Assembly: GCA_905182745.1 (NCBI GenBank)
Contig: CAJJCR010000008.1
Span: 1-64,000, forward strand
DNA from: Bacteroidetes bacterium MED-G20
GTDB lineage: Bacteria; Bacteroidota; Bacteroidia; Flavobacteriales_D; Parvicellaceae
Reading direction: 5' to 3'
Length of the DNA stretch: 64,000 nt
This document shows positions 1 through 8,649 of the stretch, in pieces. Each line of letters opens with the position of its first letter. The first letter of the stretch is position 1. Below the pieces are notes generated by a model. The model did not search any database and was not told the DNA's origin. It saw nothing but the letters and a program-made list of their open reading frames with translations. The position numbers and the translations under genes were made by a program.

Positions 1-577
1 ATTTGCTTTCTTGTATAGTGATGCTGAGGGCATTCATTCCATCTTTTAGAGCTGTCCTCTCCCTTTATTAAATAATGTTCGTTAACCCATTCTCTCCACT
101 TTTTTTCATTACATCTCATTAGAACTTTATTTCCCCCGTATTCTCTAAAAAAACCCATAAATAATGTCTTGTTATGCTCTTCTATGAGAAAACTCTTTAA
201 AACGTGTAAAAATGCCTCATAATGGGGTTCAGACCAAAAAACACCCCTACACTTATCTTGCTTTGATAGTTTCATTAACTCAACATTCAATTTATGATAA
301 AATTCATCGTGATTATGGTCAATAAGGTTTTGAAATTTCTTTAATTTCTTCCGAGGCTTTAATTATCAAATGTTCGTACAAATTCTTAAATATTTCTAAG
401 ACCATACCATAAAGATTTTCAACAGGTTTGGCAACTGTAAATTCATATTTAATTGAAGCAAAAGCCTCATCATTATATCATATAAAGTTCTATATCAATC
501 AATAATATACATAACATCATGTCTAAATTCTTTCTTTCTTCCTCACCTAAACCGAAATAATTAACTTTCTCCTCCAT
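1..577 (-). pseudogene. Broken hypothetical ORF of a decayed accessory element (partial at window edge)
   Basis: Read on the minus strand, an ATG at 577 overlaps the recombinase stop (TAATG). The reading starts MEEKVNYFGLGEEERKNLD and meets a stop after about 34 codons. It then continues in a shifted frame (DEAFASIKYEFTVAKPVENL) and shifts again near 345 into a third segment (FQNLIDHNHDEFYHKLNVEL ... GGNKVLMRCNEKKWREWVNE) that runs off the left edge. At least two frameshifts are needed to join the parts, so the gene is not functional as written. I do not recognise the family. The overlap with the recombinase suggests cargo of the same former integrative element. Confidence 0.5.
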
Positions 578-1981
578 TATGCTATTCTTAAATGCTTTCT
601 ATTTACTTTTTTGAAGTAGTCTGTTTGTGTCCATCTAAGAGCGTGTTGTTCTTCTGTTACGTTAATATATCCTAGTAGAACTTTCTCACTCTTATGCCCA
701 CTAATATTCATAATGTCTAAAGTGTTAACACCAGATTTATAGGTCAAAGTACAAAAAGTCTTTCTAGCTACGTGATTTGTAAGAATTTCCCACTGCTTTA
801 GCCTCTAAGTATTTTACCATTGGTCAACTTCTTAGAAATCTTCTTGTATAGCTTAGCTTTCTTCCCCAGGATCTTTAACACTTCGTTTGATCGTTGAGAG
901 CTTTCAGGCATTGGAATACCATCATGTTTCTTAATAATATTAAGTCCTACATTTGGAATTGGCACAACAACTCTGCCACCAGTTTTTTGTTGGTTAAACT
1001 CTAATACATCAAAAGAATTTCCCGCCTTATCCTCAACAGTTTTAATCTCTTTGTCTTTAAGTTCTAGGTAGTCTCCAATTCTCATTCCACAAGTGTGAGC
1101 ATTAAATACAAATACATCTCTGTATAAATCATATTCAGGATTATCAGACAAATCTAAATTGTATAATGTGTCTAATTCGTCCTCTGTTAATGCCCAACTT
1201 AAAGTCTCATTAGATACTTCTGTCCACTCTCTAGAATCATACTCCAACATTTGTTTTTTATATGGTTTCATAGGCTCTTTATTTACAAGAGCTTTAAAAC
1301 AAACTATCCACTTATTAATAGCATTATTCAGATAGCTGTTCTCGTGGTTTTCATAGAAGTGAACAAATTGAGAATGTAAAGACTCATTGATTTGGTGAGG
1401 TAAAATTTTACCATGTTTTTTCTCAAACTCAGCCCACCTTTTAATAGATCCTTTATGATTTCTGAATAGTATTATTAGAGTAAGGAACTTTACTGCCTTT
1501 TGATTTGTGCTTATATAATCCCGACTCCATGCCCTCAACAAATTCACTCCAAATAGTTGTTAGGATCAAACTTGTCATTTGTAAGCTTAATTTTCTTGTT
1601 TGTAACAGAGTTGCCAAAGGTTTTTTCTATTCTCTTAATTACGTCTTTATCGAGTCTTATATCGTTCTTATAACACTCTTTAAGCTCTTCTATGAAGTGA
1701 GCCTTATATTCATATAATTTATCATTGTAAATCTTAGCATTGGATTCTGCTGAGGTTACTTTAATTTTCTCTGTGCATCTTGTGTTCCAGTTTTCAGCTT
1801 GATTGATCAGTTAAGTCGGATGTTTGGATAACATTCTGATATCTGTTCTCTTTGCCTCTTCCATTTGAGATACTTAGATAGACATAGGTATTTATCCTGT
1901 ACTTTTTCCTTAGTTGATATCGTGAGCGTAGCGCTCGAATCATACTTTAAAATTTCGTATATACAAATGTACGCTACTCAT
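577..1981 (-). pseudogene. Tyrosine recombinase (phage-type integrase), multiply frameshifted
   Basis: The parts of a Bacteroidota-type integrase lie in order on the minus strand but in several frames. A start at 1981 reads MSSVHLYIRNFK. An arm-binding segment follows (TYVYLSISNGRGKENRYQ), then a helical segment (KIKVTSAESNAKIYNDKLYE). Next come a core-binding segment (EFVEGMESGLYKHKSKGSKV, shifted near 1545), a second core segment and box I with the catalytic Arg (HTCGMRIGDYLEL, about 1085-1125). After another shift near 790-800 come HVARKTF and GHKSEKVLLGYINV, which carry the HxxR, the second His and the Tyr nucleophile. The longest uninterrupted piece is 798-1547. All catalytic residues are still recognisable, so inactivation looks fairly recent. 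The stop TAA at 577-579 overlaps the next ORF. Confidence 0.8.
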
Positions 1982-1986
1982 ATAGA

Positions 1987-2012
1987 TTGGTGCCAACACT
2001 TTGGTGCCAACA
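1987..2012. repeat. Two 12-bp direct repeats upstream of the integrase remnant
   Basis: TTGGTGCCAACA occurs at 1987-1998 and again at 2001-2012, separated by CT, immediately upstream of the recombinase start at 1981. Each copy holds a TTGG..CCAA inverted core. Paired short repeats beside an integrase gene are the usual form of arm-type or directionality-factor binding sites, but that role is inferred from position only. Confidence 0.5.
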
Positions 2013-2130
2013 TTTATTTATGCGTATGGTTACATACTATTTATTATTAGTTGCCATATTATACAACTCTGTTATGCATCTGTTGTTATGTGAGGAATGC
2101 TTAGAAAGCTATTGATATGGTGTTATTACC

Positions 2131-2182
2131 CCCGCCTCGGGTACTTAGCGGGAGATAGTCGAAAGATTGTCTCCTGTTTTTG
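2131..2182 (+). terminator. Two stacked hairpins; the second resembles an intrinsic terminator
   Basis: CCCGC at 2131-2135 can pair with GCGGG at 2148-2152. Overlapping its 3' arm, a 10-bp stem (GGAGATAGTC / GATTGTCTCC, two G-U pairs) closes a GAAA tetraloop at 2161-2164 and is followed by TGTTTTTG. The second element fits a rho-independent terminator on the + strand or the end of a small RNA. No + strand gene lies directly upstream. It is not a tRNA: no anticodon arm or TTCGA T-loop is present in the right geometry. Confidence 0.4.
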
Positions 2183-2215
2183 TATAAATTAGCGAAATTT
2201 TTAAAATTAATTCCC

Positions 2216-4791
2216 ATGAAAAAATATTTCATTCTAGTTCTAATTTTAGCTTTTAGTTCAGCAGTAGTATTCCCGCAAAAAAAATCTTCCAAAAAATCAA
2301 AATCTAAATCGAAGCGTCCTAAAAAAGATAAAGACGCAATTAAGAAAATTAGTGAGGTCACTAAAAAATCAAAAAAAATTGAAGGATTATTTGACTTGTA
2401 CCAAGATACAGTAAACGGCTCCATTAAGATGGTTATAAAACAAGATCAGATTGGAAAAGAATATATCTATTTTAGTCAAATAGCAGATGGGGTGTTAGAT
2501 GCGGGAAGCTACAGAGGATCTTACAGAGGGTCTAAAGTTTTTAAAATTGAAAAATATTTTAATAAAATAGAATTTATAGTTCAAAATACTTCTTCCTATT
2601 TTGATCCCGAAAGTGCATTGTCTAAATCCTCTTCTGCAAACATGAGTGAAGGAGTTTTGGCAAGTTTAAAAATAGTGGGAATTAATAAGAAAGATGGGCT
2701 ATTTTTAATAAACGCTGACCAACTTTTTCTAAAGGAAACATTCTCTCAAATCAAACCACCAAGATATCCCAAACAATCTCCTACAGCTTTTACTCTGGGC
2801 AACCTTAAATAAAGAGAAAACAAAAATTAACTCTATAAGAAATTATCCAAAAAATACAGACTTAGCAATTGAATATGTTTATTCCAAAATTAATGTCCTT
2901 AATGGAGGTTCTAGAGCTGTTGCTGATGGGAGGAACGTAAGCATTAAGGTTTTTCATAGCTTAATTGAAATGCCAGATAATGATTATGAAATCCTGGTTG
3001 ACGACCCAAGAGTAGGTTATTTTACTACTCAGGTTACAGATATGACCTCAACTAGTTCAACTCCCTATAGAGACTTGGTTCACAGATGGAATCTTAAGAA
3101 AAAAGATCCAACAGCAGCGATTTCTGAACCTGTAAATCCTGTTGTTTGGTGGATGGAAAATTCAACTCCTAAAGAGTGGCGTCCCATAATTAAAGATGCG
3201 GTTCTGCAATGGAATGTAGCTTTTGAAAAAGCAGGCTTTAAAAATGCAATGGTAGTTAAAATGCAACCAGATTCAGCCGATTGGGATGCTGGAGATATAA
3301 GATATAATGTTTTAAGGTGGACTTCTTCTCCTCGTGCACCATTTGGAGGTTACGGTCCAAGTTTTGTAAATCCTAGAACTGGAGAAATTTTGGGAGCAGA
3401 TATAATGTTAGAGTATGTACATTTTACCAATAGAGTTTTATATGAAAAAGTTTTCGATTTGAAAAGTGTTGAAAAGGAGTTTGAATCTCCAATATTTCAT
3501 AAAGACATGAATAGAGTTTCATGTTCTATGGGTCATTTCTCGCAAGAAAATACACAATTTGGAAGTGCTGTTTTATTGGCTGAAAATGCATCTGATTTAA
3601 AGTTAAAAAGATTAAAAAGAGAATCCATGATGGCTTTAATTATGCACGAAATTGGACACACATTGGGCCTTAATCATAATATGAAAGCCAGTCAATTATT
3701 TTCTCCTGAACAATTAGCTGACTCTAATTTTATAAAAGGGAAGTGTCTTACTGGATCTGTAATGGATTATGCTGCGATTAATTTAACAAGAGATAGAAGC
3801 AAACAAGGCCAATTTGAAGATGTAGCTGTTGGCCCATATGACATTTGGGCAATCCAATTTGCATATACTCCTTTTCAATCTGAGAAAGACAAAAACAACT
3901 TGTTAAACCGTTCTACGGAACCTGAGTTGATATTTGGCAATGATGCAGATGATATGAGATCGCCTGGTAAAGCAATCGACCCAAGAGTAATGGTTGGAGA
4001 TTTATCCAACGACCAAATAACTTATTCCAATAATATTTTTGAATTGGTGGATGAAATGATGAAAGAGTTGAAGACCAAATTTTCAATTGAAGGAGAATCT
4101 TACCAAGAATTAAGAAGAGTATATTATGTTTTAAATAGACAACGATCTAACGCAGCAAGATGTTGTTTCTAGATTTATAGGAGGAGTTTATGTAGACCGA
4201 GCAATGGTTGGACAAAAAGGACAGACCATGCCTTACACACCAGTTTCTTTTTTAGATCAGAAAAGAGCAATGGAAACTTTGTCAAAAAATGTTTTTTCCC
4301 CAGATGCTTTTAATTCCCCTAACGATTTGTACAATTATTTAGCTATGCAAAGAAGAGGGTTCGATTTTTTTAGAGGAACTGAAGATCCTAAAATTCATAA
4401 TCAAGTATTGAGTTATCAAAAAAATGTGTTAAAACATATTCTTCATCCTAACACTTTACAAAGAATTGTCGACTCTGAATTATATGGAAATACTTATGGA
4501 TTGTCGTTGATGATGACAGATTTGAACAATTCTATTTTTAAGAAAGATGCACAAACTAATGTGAACACCTTCAGACAAAATTTACAGATTGCTTATACCA
4601 AAAATCTAATTTCTATGGTTTCGGGAAGCGGCACAGGGAAATATATATCTACCGCTAGATCAATGGCTATTTACAATCTTAAAAAGATAAATAAAATTGC
4701 ATCAAATAGTTCCGGAGATATCTCCACAAAAGCCCATAGATTACATTTAAGAACATTAATAGATAATGCTCTAAAAGAAATAAAAAGCTAA
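2216..4791 (+). pseudogene. DUF5117/DUF4953-type zinc metzincin, interrupted by two +1 frameshifts
   Basis: Three pieces in three frames form one protein of about 857 residues, the usual size of this Bacteroidota secreted or periplasmic peptidase family. The start at 2216 (MKKYFILVLILAFSSAVVF) gives a signal peptide and a Lys/Ser-rich stretch; an upstream in-frame ATG at 2180 would bury it. The first shift is near 2803-2811 (GNLK-stop versus NKEKTKINS in the next frame). The second is near 4129-4145 (before DLTQQDVVSRFIGGVYVDRA). The catalytic motif HEIGHTLGLNH starts at 3645, and the Met-turn SVMDYAAIN follows, as in metzincins. Order and spacing are intact, so these may be sequence errors rather than true decay. 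Substrate unknown. Confidence 0.75.
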
Positions 4792-4821
4792 ATATTTAAG
4801 GTACAATTTCTTTATTTACGT

Positions 4822-5274
4822 ATGAAAAACATTAAAGAATTAATATGTGATAAATTAATTTTTATTCAAAAAAAGAAGATTAAATCTTTTGAACTTTTAA
4901 TTAATTCTACCAAAGAATCTAGAAATACTGCAAATAAAAGCTCAGCTGGAGACAAACACGAGACATCAAGGGCTAAAATTCAAACGGAAATAGATAATTA
5001 CTCTAGGCAATTGAACTTAGCTTTAAAAAATCTTCGCACTATAGAACAACTAGATAATTCAAAGAAACATAATCTAGCAACCCATGGCTCTTTAATAACA
5101 ACAGAAGGCGGTGTTTTTTTTATATCCATTGGGATTGGAAAATTAGAAATAAGATCAAATAATTATTTCATAATATCATTACTATCTCCCATAGGTTCTG
5201 CAATGAAAGGGTTATCAAAAAATGAAAAATTCACATTTAGAGGGATTAAATATTCTATAAAAAACATAGAATAA
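4822..5274 (+). CDS. GreA/GreB C-terminal-like protein
   Basis: 150 residues. The N-terminal half is helical and contains SSAGDKHETSRAKIQTE, a signature of a small Bacteroidota family. The C-terminal half carries the GreA/GreB FKBP-like fold signature (GSLITTEGGVFFISIGIG, ISLLSPIGSAMKGL). True Gre factors have a long coiled coil with two acidic tip residues that reach the RNA polymerase active site; here the N-terminal part is too short and lacks that arrangement. Database records often misname this family 3-oxoacyl-ACP synthase. It could bind RNA polymerase without cleavage activity, which is inference. It lies 30 bp after the metzincin on the same strand. Confidence 0.6.
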   Translation: MKNIKELICDKLIFIQKKKIKSFELLINSTKESRNTANKSSAGDKHETSRAKIQTEIDNYSRQLNLALKNLRTIEQLDNSKKHNLATHGSLITTEGGVFFISIGIGKLEIRSNNYFIISLLSPIGSAMKGLSKNEKFTFRGIKYSIKNIE

Positions 5275-5371
5275 ACTCAGTCTTGACTTTAATAATACGT
5301 GTATTTTATACACTTATTTGGTTATTAAGAATCTAATTATCCTCCATATAAAGAAAAAAAATTAACAAAAA

Positions 5372-5404
5372 TTTGGAAATTTGTTGAATTAATAGTTAAA
5401 TTCG
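5372..5404 (+). promoter_or_regulatory. Candidate proteorhodopsin promoter
   Basis: TTTG at 5372-5375 and TAAATTCG at 5397-5404, 21 bases apart, fit the Bacteroidota pattern TTTG-N17..23-TAnnTTTG with one mismatch. The start codon at 5435 is 30 bp downstream. The 3' end overlaps a perfect palindrome. Confidence 0.4.
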
Positions 5405-5418
5405 TTAAACAAACGAAT
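5400..5418. promoter_or_regulatory. Perfect 7-bp inverted repeat before proteorhodopsin
   Basis: ATTCGTT (5400-5406), loop AAACA, AACGAAT (5412-5418). It overlaps the proposed -7 element and ends 16 bp before the ATG, so it could be an operator or a 5' leader hairpin. No T-run follows, so it is not a terminator. Confidence 0.45.
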
Positions 5419-5434
5419 AAATTTTAAATCTAAT

Positions 5435-6172
5435 ATGGAAACTTTAAACAATATGTTACTCGCAGTACCCAAAATGGCTACTGACGATTATGTCGGTTTT
5501 ACATTTTTTGTAGGATGTATGGCCATGATGGCGGCTTCGGCCTTCTTTTTCTTATCAATGAATTCTTTTGATGCAAAATGGAGAACTTCTATTTTGGTCT
5601 CAGGACTCATTACATTTATAGCAGCAGTTCACTACTACTACATGCGTGACTACTGGGCTTCTGGAAACGGATCTCCTGTATTCTTTCGTTATGTAGATTG
5701 GATACTTACTGTTCCTTTAATGTGTGTAGAATTTTACTTAATTCTTAGAGCAGCTGGTGCTACTAAAAAATTAATGTGGACACTTATCGCTGCATCTACA
5801 GTAATGTTAGTTACTGGATACTGGGGAGAGGGTGTTGATAGAGATAACGCATGGTTATGGGGATTAGCTTCAGGACTTGCTTATTTTTACATCGTATATC
5901 TTATCTGGTTTGGAGAAGCAAAAGCATTGGCTACTTCAGCAGGTGGAGAAGTACTTAAAGCGCACAATATTCTATGTAAATTCGTAGTTATTGGTTGGGC
6001 AATTTATCCAATAGGATACATGGCTGGAACTGCTGGATGGTATGGTGGTGAAGGTGATATCTTCGGAATGACTATAGCTATGGATGTAGTTTACAACATT
6101 GGTGATGCTATCAATAAAATCGGTTTCGGTTTAGTTGTTTATAACTTAGCAGTTGCTTCATCTTCAAAGTAA
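5435..6172 (+). CDS. Proteorhodopsin, green-tuned light-driven proton pump
   Basis: 245 residues with seven hydrophobic helices; an inner-membrane retinal protein that exports protons in light. Key sites are visible. Lys228 in DAINKIGFG is the Schiff-base lysine. Asp88, Thr92 and Glu99 in RYVDWILTVPLMCVEF form the DTE motif of outward proton pumps (Asp97/Thr101/Glu108 of classical proteorhodopsin). His66 in AAVHYYYMR matches the His that couples to the acceptor Asp, and Asp224 is the second counter-ion. Met96 sits at the spectral tuning position (105), where Leu or Met gives green absorption and Gln gives blue. Sodium pumps carry NDQ and chloride pumps NTQ instead. No blh or crt gene is adjacent. 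Confidence 0.97.
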   Translation: METLNNMLLAVPKMATDDYVGFTFFVGCMAMMAASAFFFLSMNSFDAKWRTSILVSGLITFIAAVHYYYMRDYWASGNGSPVFFRYVDWILTVPLMCVEFYLILRAAGATKKLMWTLIAASTVMLVTGYWGEGVDRDNAWLWGLASGLAYFYIVYLIWFGEAKALATSAGGEVLKAHNILCKFVVIGWAIYPIGYMAGTAGWYGGEGDIFGMTIAMDVVYNIGDAINKIGFGLVVYNLAVASSSK

Positions 6173-6192
6173 TTAAAACCTAAAGTTTTTAA

Positions 6193-6217
6193 GGGAGGGC
6201 TTGCCCTCCTTTTTTTA
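6193..6217 (+). terminator. Rho-independent terminator after proteorhodopsin
   Basis: A GC-rich hairpin (GGAGGGC / GCCCTCC around a TT centre) is followed by seven T on the + strand, 20 bp after the rhodopsin stop. It separates the rhodopsin from the convergent minus-strand operon and implies a monocistronic rhodopsin transcript. Confidence 0.85.
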
Positions 6218-6219
6218 TG

Positions 6220-6741
6220 CTATTTTTTAAATAGCTGATGTTCTGTTAATTCTTTTATCCATAATGGTAACTTGTTAGGATTATATTTAATCCCCATTGC
6301 ACTAATAACCTCCTTTGGCAATACCAATCCTTTTTTACTTGTATATGCAAATTTCACTACGGATGCCATATGGGTTTTCCCTTTTCTTTCTACCTTCTGA
6401 AAAAAATAAAACCAGTTTTCATCATATCCAATTATATTAGTTTTTAATATAAAACGCTGAAAAAGTCTTAATCTGAACCTGTACTCATTATAGGTTCCGA
6501 CAATCGTTAATGACCAATTATTTCTTTTTAAAAAACCTGCCATATTTACTTTAGCACCAAGGCTAAATCTTCCTAAGTCTAAAAGGGTAACATATCTACC
6601 ATTATTAAGCTCCATAAACGGATCTATGTCTTGTGGTAAAACAATTAAATTTACACTGTCTGTATAATCATTATCAAATGAAAGCTTTTCTTGAAATTGA
6701 CTCTTAACTACAACTCTTATTAGTCTTAAAAGTGGATACAT
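6220..6741 (-). CDS. Thioesterase-like (hot-dog fold) protein
   Basis: 173 residues. The segment DIDPFMELNNGRYVTLLDLG matches the conserved DxDxxxHMNNGRYxxxxDxGR region of 4HBT_2 / Them6-like thioesterases. The usual His before Met-Asn-Asn is replaced by Glu-Leu (MELNNGRY). Later segments (WSLTIVGTYNEYRFRLRLFQRF, IIGYDENWFYFFQKV with an internal break) follow the family's strand pattern. Expected role: hydrolysis of acyl-CoA or another acyl thioester in the cytoplasm; substrate unknown. Last gene of a minus-strand operon, overlapping the gene before it by one base. Confidence 0.65.
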   Translation of the reverse strand: MYPLLRLIRVVVKSQFQEKLSFDNDYTDSVNLIVLPQDIDPFMELNNGRYVTLLDLGRFSLGAKVNMAGFLKRNNWSLTIVGTYNEYRFRLRLFQRFILKTNIIGYDENWFYFFQKVERKGKTHMASVVKFAYTSKKGLVLPKEVISAMGIKYNPNKLPLWIKELTEHQLFKK

Positions 6742-7157
6742 TATTTTACAGAATTAAATTTTGCTTTCAAGTCGATTAATTTGGTTAGAAATTTACGGTT
6801 TTCTTTCCAGCATTTTTCTTTATTAAATTGAATATAGTTTCCAGCTCCGTGTATGGTGAAATAATCTCCATTATATATGTTTAAATGATAATATGGGATG
6901 GTCCACGCGTAAGTGTAAATACCCTGATTTATATGTAGAATTATTCCATTTGGTCTAATTTCAATATTGCCATACTGAAGACCACTGACTCTCAATTTTA
7001 AATGATTTATTCTTTCACTTAAATGTTCAATAATCATTCTTCTAGATCCAATTCCACCAAGTTTTAATTTATTAAATAAAGAATATGCTTCCCCTAACTC
7101 ATCGTTGATTAATTTATCTGTTTCTTTATTTTTGTAAGAGATATTGTAAATGGCCAT
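6741..7157 (-). CDS. Conserved-looking hypothetical protein (138 aa)
   Basis: I do not recognise a family. The N-terminus is charged (KNKETDKLINDELGEAYSLF). A central part looks like beta strands (GNIEIRPNGIILHINQGIYT, WTIPYYHLNIYNGDYFTIHG), and the C-terminus is a basic helix. There is no signal peptide or membrane helix, so it is probably cytoplasmic. It sits between the photolyase-related gene (14-bp gap) and the thioesterase gene (1-base overlap), so it is co-transcribed with them. Confidence 0.6.
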   Translation of the reverse strand: MAIYNISYKNKETDKLINDELGEAYSLFNKLKLGGIGSRRMIIEHLSERINHLKLRVSGLQYGNIEIRPNGIILHINQGIYTYAWTIPYYHLNIYNGDYFTIHGAGNYIQFNKEKCWKENRKFLTKLIDLKAKFNSVK

Positions 7158-7170
7158 TTTATTATAGTAT

Positions 7171-8649
7171 TTAAAGACTGTTTAAAAAATTGTCAGCAGT
7201 AATTAAGTGAGTTTCTCTTTTGGTTGGATCCATTTTGTCAAAACTGCTAATTAGCATTCTCATTCTAGGATTTTTTAAGAAAAAGGCTCTTTGTTTATCC
7301 ATGAAGTTCCAAAATAATGCATCCCATACCTTACACCATTCTCCTTTTTTGTAATCACTCATTTTTACAATATAATTACTTCCACTTATATAAGGTTTTG
7401 TAGACATTAGGCCTCCATCTGCAAATTGGCTCATTCCATAAACATTTGGAACCATAACCCAATCGTAAGAATCAATAAATAGCTCCATAAACCATCTGTA
7501 AACTTCATCAGGATCAAATTCACATAAAAGCATGAAGTTTCCTACAATCATAAGTCTCTCAATATGATTTGCATACCCAGATTTATTTATTTTGTGAATG
7601 GTGTCATCTAGAGGTTCTATTCCGGTCGTTCCGCTGTAAAAAGAAGATGGAATTTTTCTTTTAAATCCCCAAAAGTTTTTTGTTCTTTCTTCGCTTCCTT
7701 TACACCTGTAAACGCCTCTAATGAATTCTCTCCACCCAATAATTTGTCTTACAAAACCTTCGCAAGAATTTATAGGAATATTATTTTCTTTGTAAAATTC
7801 TAAGGTTTTCTCTATGATAGTTTTGGGACTAACTAATCCAGAGTTGATAATAGGAGACAATATACTATGGTTTATAATAGATTTTTCTTTTAATAACGCA
7901 TCTTCATAAGGACCAAATTCCTTAAACCTAGTTTTTAAAAACTCATCGAACCATTTTTCTGCAGTTTCAAAATCAGTTGGGTAGATTGGAGAGGCGTCTA
8001 ATATTCCATTATTGTCCGAGAAATACTTTTCTACATAACCCAAAGCTTCCAAATGATTTTTGGTTTCATTTGGGAAATTTATTTTTGGAGTAGTTTTTCC
8101 TTTAGGATATTTTTCTCTGTTTTGATCATCATATGTCCATTTCCCACCTACTGGATTATTATTACCATCTAACAATATCCCAAGCCTATTTCTCTCTGAC
8201 TTATAAAATGAAGTTTGAAATAGTTTCTTTTTGTCTTCTCTAAAAAATGGTTCCAACTCTTTCTTAGAGTTTATAAATAAAGGGTTTTCAAATAGCTGAA
8301 TTTCTATCCCTTTTTTTTCACATGCTTTTTTTAGCCTTTTCTCCAACCAATTATCTTCTGGGTCAATGCACTTTATTTTATTAATTTCATTAGGATCTAA
8401 TCCATCAATGAATTTTCTTATATCTGATTTTTCCTCAAAGGAGTTAACATAGCTTATATCTAGTTTTTTTTGAGATAAAAAATCATAATAGTTTTTCATA
8501 GAACACCTATGAAAATATAGTTTCTGTTTGTGAAAATTAAAATGATTGAAAAACAATTTTTCTTCAATTAAATAATGGTTTGAAGTATCATCTAAATGAA
8601 CGGATTCTTTAAATAGTTGGTTTGGAAAAATAAGGTTAATTGTTTTCAT
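7171..8649 (-). CDS. Photolyase/cryptochrome-related protein (FeS-BCP-like family), Fe-S cysteines missing
   Basis: 492 residues, with an N-terminal Rossmann-like antenna region and a C-terminal FAD-binding helical domain. FAD-domain motifs of the bacterial photolyase-related family are visible: GFVRQIIGWREFIRGVYR, HIERLMIVGNFMLLCEFDP, and VPNVYGMSQFADGGLMSTKP then YISGSNYI. FeS-BCP enzymes such as PhrB repair (6-4) photoproducts and carry a 4Fe-4S cluster on four Cys, three of them after the MSDYC motif. Here that segment reads MSDYKKGEWCKVWDALFWNF, with one Cys, so the cluster is probably absent. Likely role: flavin-based light-dependent DNA repair or light sensing. Second gene of the operon, overlapping DUF429 by one base. 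Confidence 0.8.
   Translation of the reverse strand: MKTINLIFPNQLFKESVHLDDTSNHYLIEEKLFFNHFNFHKQKLYFHRCSMKNYYDFLSQKKLDISYVNSFEEKSDIRKFIDGLDPNEINKIKCIDPEDNWLEKRLKKACEKKGIEIQLFENPLFINSKKELEPFFREDKKKLFQTSFYKSERNRLGILLDGNNNPVGGKWTYDDQNREKYPKGKTTPKINFPNETKNHLEALGYVEKYFSDNNGILDASPIYPTDFETAEKWFDEFLKTRFKEFGPYEDALLKEKSIINHSILSPIINSGLVSPKTIIEKTLEFYKENNIPINSCEGFVRQIIGWREFIRGVYRCKGSEERTKNFWGFKRKIPSSFYSGTTGIEPLDDTIHKINKSGYANHIERLMIVGNFMLLCEFDPDEVYRWFMELFIDSYDWVMVPNVYGMSQFADGGLMSTKPYISGSNYIVKMSDYKKGEWCKVWDALFWNFMDKQRAFFLKNPRMRMLISSFDKMDPTKRETHLITADNFLNSL

Noticed and set aside
1924-1936. GAGCG-TAG-CGCTC hairpin inside the integrase remnant
   Set aside because: Five-bp arms within former coding sequence; no flanking T-run and no second copy seen, so no function is supported.
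2101-2182. tRNA or tmRNA end acting as the integrase attachment site
   Set aside because: No T-loop/acceptor geometry, anticodon arm or CCA end could be drawn on either strand.
2803-2815. Programmed +1 frameshift in the metzincin, like prfB
   Set aside because: The context CTTAAATAA lacks a Shine-Dalgarno-like stimulator, and the second lesion in the same gene is read in another phase; an indel is simpler.
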